A stretch of 64,000 nucleotides of DNA. Origin: Paracidovorax wautersii. GTDB taxonomy: Bacteria; Pseudomonadota; Gammaproteobacteria; Burkholderiales; Burkholderiaceae_C. Every line of letters starts with the position of its first letter. Within the stretch, counting starts at the first letter, position 1. Under the pieces are notes generated by a model that saw only the letters and a list, made by a program, of their open reading frames with translations, was not told the origin of the DNA and ran no database searches. Shown here piece after piece: positions 62,897 to 64,000 of this stretch. Position numbers and translations under genes: made by a program. The DNA is taken from NCBI RefSeq assembly GCF_031453675.1, contig NZ_JAVIZX010000001.1, positions 4,362,001 through 4,426,000 on the forward strand. Reading direction: 5' to 3'.

Positions 62897-63919
62897 TCAC
62901 TCGCGCACCTTGGCGAACTGCGCCAGCTTCTCGTACTTCACCGTTTCCTCGCCGATGAAGCGCGCCAGGTCTTCACGGCCGGTGGCAGGCACCATGCCGG
63001 CGTCTTCCAGCTTCTTGCGCACGGCAGGGTCGCGCAGCGTGTCCTGCAGCGCGGCGGACAGGCGCTGCGCGATCTCGGGCGGCAGGCCGCGCGGCGCCAT
63101 CAGCGCGAACCAGCCCACCAGCTCATAGCCCTTGAGCTGAGGGTGCTCGGCCATGGCGGGCACCTGCGGCAACGCGGCGATGCGCTGCGCGCTGGTGGCG
63201 GCCAGCGGCACGATGCGCCCGCTCTGGATGAACGGGATGGCCGCCGTGGGCGACAGCACGGCCAGGTCGAGGCTGCCGCCCGCCAGGTCGCTGGTGAGCG
63301 GCGCCACGCCGCGGTAGGGAATGTGCGCCATGAACACGCCGGCGCGCTGCTTGAACAGCTCGCCCGCGAAGTGCAGCGTCGAGCCCACGCCCGAGCTGCC
63401 GTAGCTGTACTTGCCCGGGTTGCGGCGCGCCAGCTCGACGAACTCCGCCAGGTTCTTCACCCCCAGCCGGGGGCCGGCGGCCAGCACCAGCGGGCTGGTG
63501 GCCACCAGGCCGATGGGTGCGAAGTCCTTGCGCCCGTCGTACTTCTGCGCCGGGTTCACCAGCCGCGTGGCCACCAGCTCGTTGCTGGAGCCCACCAGCA
63601 GCGTGTAGCCGTCGGCCGGGGCCGTTGCCACGCGCTGCGCGGCGATCGCGCCGGCTGCGCCGCCCTGGTTGTCGACCACGACCACGCCCTTCATGCGCGC
63701 GGCCATGGCATCGCCCACCACGCGGCCGACCAGGTCCACCGAACCACCGGCCGGGTAACCGATGACGAACTTCACCGGCTTGGTGGGGTAGTCGGCCTGC
63801 GCGGCGGCCGGGCCGGCGGCGGCGGCCGCCAAGGTGAGGGCCAGCACCATCCCCAGGGTGTTGCGGCGGCGCAGGCGGGCGGTGGCGGAGCGGGCGAAGG
63901 CAGAGGTCATGGTGTGCAT
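62897..63919 (-). CDS. Bug/TctC-family periplasmic solute-binding protein
   Basis: A 340-residue binding protein of the Bug (tripartite tricarboxylate transporter receptor) family. It has a Sec signal with Arg-rich start and a hydrophobic stretch MVLALTLAAAAAGPAAAQA, cleaved near AQA. The mature part begins YPTKPVKFVIGYPAGGSVD, with AAQRVATAPADGYTLLVGSS and IPYRGVAPLTSDLAGG typical of the fold. The membrane subunits TctA/TctB are not nearby, which is common for the many Bug proteins in this group. The ligand is unknown. ATG 63919 or 63910 are equally possible. Confidence 0.9.
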   Translation of the reverse strand: MHTMTSAFARSATARLRRRNTLGMVLALTLAAAAAGPAAAQADYPTKPVKFVIGYPAGGSVDLVGRVVGDAMAARMKGVVVVDNQGGAAGAIAAQRVATAPADGYTLLVGSSNELVATRLVNPAQKYDGRKDFAPIGLVATSPLVLAAGPRLGVKNLAEFVELARRNPGKYSYGSSGVGSTLHFAGELFKQRAGVFMAHIPYRGVAPLTSDLAGGSLDLAVLSPTAAIPFIQSGRIVPLAATSAQRIAALPQVPAMAEHPQLKGYELVGWFALMAPRGLPPEIAQRLSAALQDTLRDPAVRKKLEDAGMVPATGREDLARFIGEETVKYEKLAQFAKVRE

Positions 63920-63927
63920 GGGATGGG

Positions 63928-64000
63928 TCAGAGCGGTGCGGGGGACAGGAAGCGCTCGGCCAGCTTCACCCAGTAGGTGGCGGCCAGCGGCAGGATGCGG
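63928..64000 (-). CDS. C-terminal end of an unidentified gene
   Basis: The last 24 codons of a minus-strand gene enter the window: RILPLAATYWVKLAERFLSP, then APL and a stop at 63928-63930. It ends eight bases before the ATG of the binding-protein gene, suggesting one operon. The fragment is too short to assign; I do not name a product. Confidence 0.6.
   Translation of the reverse strand, partial: RILPLAATYWVKLAERFLSPAPL

Noticed and set aside
62731-62958. Open frame of 75 codons after mutL
   Set aside because: It crosses the GC-rich repeat and runs into the antisense of the binding-protein gene; no similarity.

Overview
This is 64 kb of GC-rich, gene-dense bacterial chromosome. It most resembles a Comamonadaceae (Burkholderiales) genome, probably Acidovorax or a close relative. 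That rests on overall gene content, on the murJ/rpsT divergent pair, on the aerobic tryptophan-to-anthranilate kyn cluster with an Lrp-type regulator, on a Bug/TctC-type binding protein, and on interspersed repeats that I recall from that family. Species identity is inference. No rRNA, tRNA, CRISPR array, prophage or transposase gene was recognised.

Layout. 0-1.4 kb: end of purM and an AI-2E/PerM permease. 1.7-3.9 kb: a tightly overlapped cassette of cysteine hydrolase, DJ-1/PfpI protein and GlxA-type AraC regulator. 4-7 kb: a GAF protein coupled to a degenerate receiver, then ppk2 (with a candidate Pho box) divergent from zntB. 7.05-7.31 kb: a MITE-like element made of nested inverted repeats. 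7.3-12.4 kb: sirB1-like gene, murJ, rpsT, mqo. 12.5-17.3 kb: a frameshifted MATE transporter, a DUF3579-like gene, argD, argF and an HD-type hydrolase. 17.3-20.4 kb: feoAB with a Cys-rich partner and a Fur box. 20.4-24.1 kb: kynR and kynB-kynU-kynA. 24.4-26.8 kb: a DEDDy exonuclease fused to a VOC domain, then an adenine deaminase. 27-31.1 kb: a fecI-fecR-fecA type iron signalling and uptake set with its own Fur-like box. 31.2-37 kb: a BMP-type nucleoside ABC importer with a LysR gene upstream. 37.3-37.9 kb: a flavin reductase-like gene. 38.0-38.7 kb: a gene-free imperfect palindrome of about 670 bp. 38.8-46.5 kb: the aerobic corrin-ring set cobG-H-I-J-(K)-L-E-M-F. 46.7-50.8 kb: xdhAB. 50.9-53.8 kb: a ClC Cl-/H+ exchanger and an Na+/H+ antiporter family protein. 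53.9-60.5 kb: a diguanylate cyclase, a Crp/Fnr regulator with an FNR-like box, glycerate 2-kinase and an EAL-CBS-GGDEF protein. 60.6-63.9 kb: mutL, a tctC-type gene and the tail of one more gene.

Functional themes. Purine use recurs: nucleoside importer, adenine deaminase and xanthine dehydrogenase, with the cob genes lying between the importer and xdhAB. Iron acquisition appears twice (feo and fecIRA), each with a Fur-like box. Cyclic-di-GMP signalling is represented by one synthase and one dual-domain protein. The cob set starts from precorrin-2 and uses the O2-dependent CobG route; cobA, cobB, cobNST and the lower-ligand genes are not in the window.

The most unusual feature is the repeat load. 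A short palindromic repeat family (about 50-60 bp) occurs at least eight times. Several copies lie over or next to stop codons, and two lie in frame inside coding genes (the mutL linker and the xdhA linker). A second GC-rich repeat family occurs between genes, and a related tract appears to be inserted in xdhA. The MITE-like element and the giant palindrome complete the picture. No clearly new multi-gene system was found. The best candidates for something undescribed are the exonuclease-VOC fusion, the GAF/pseudo-receiver pair, and the repeats that have become coding sequence.
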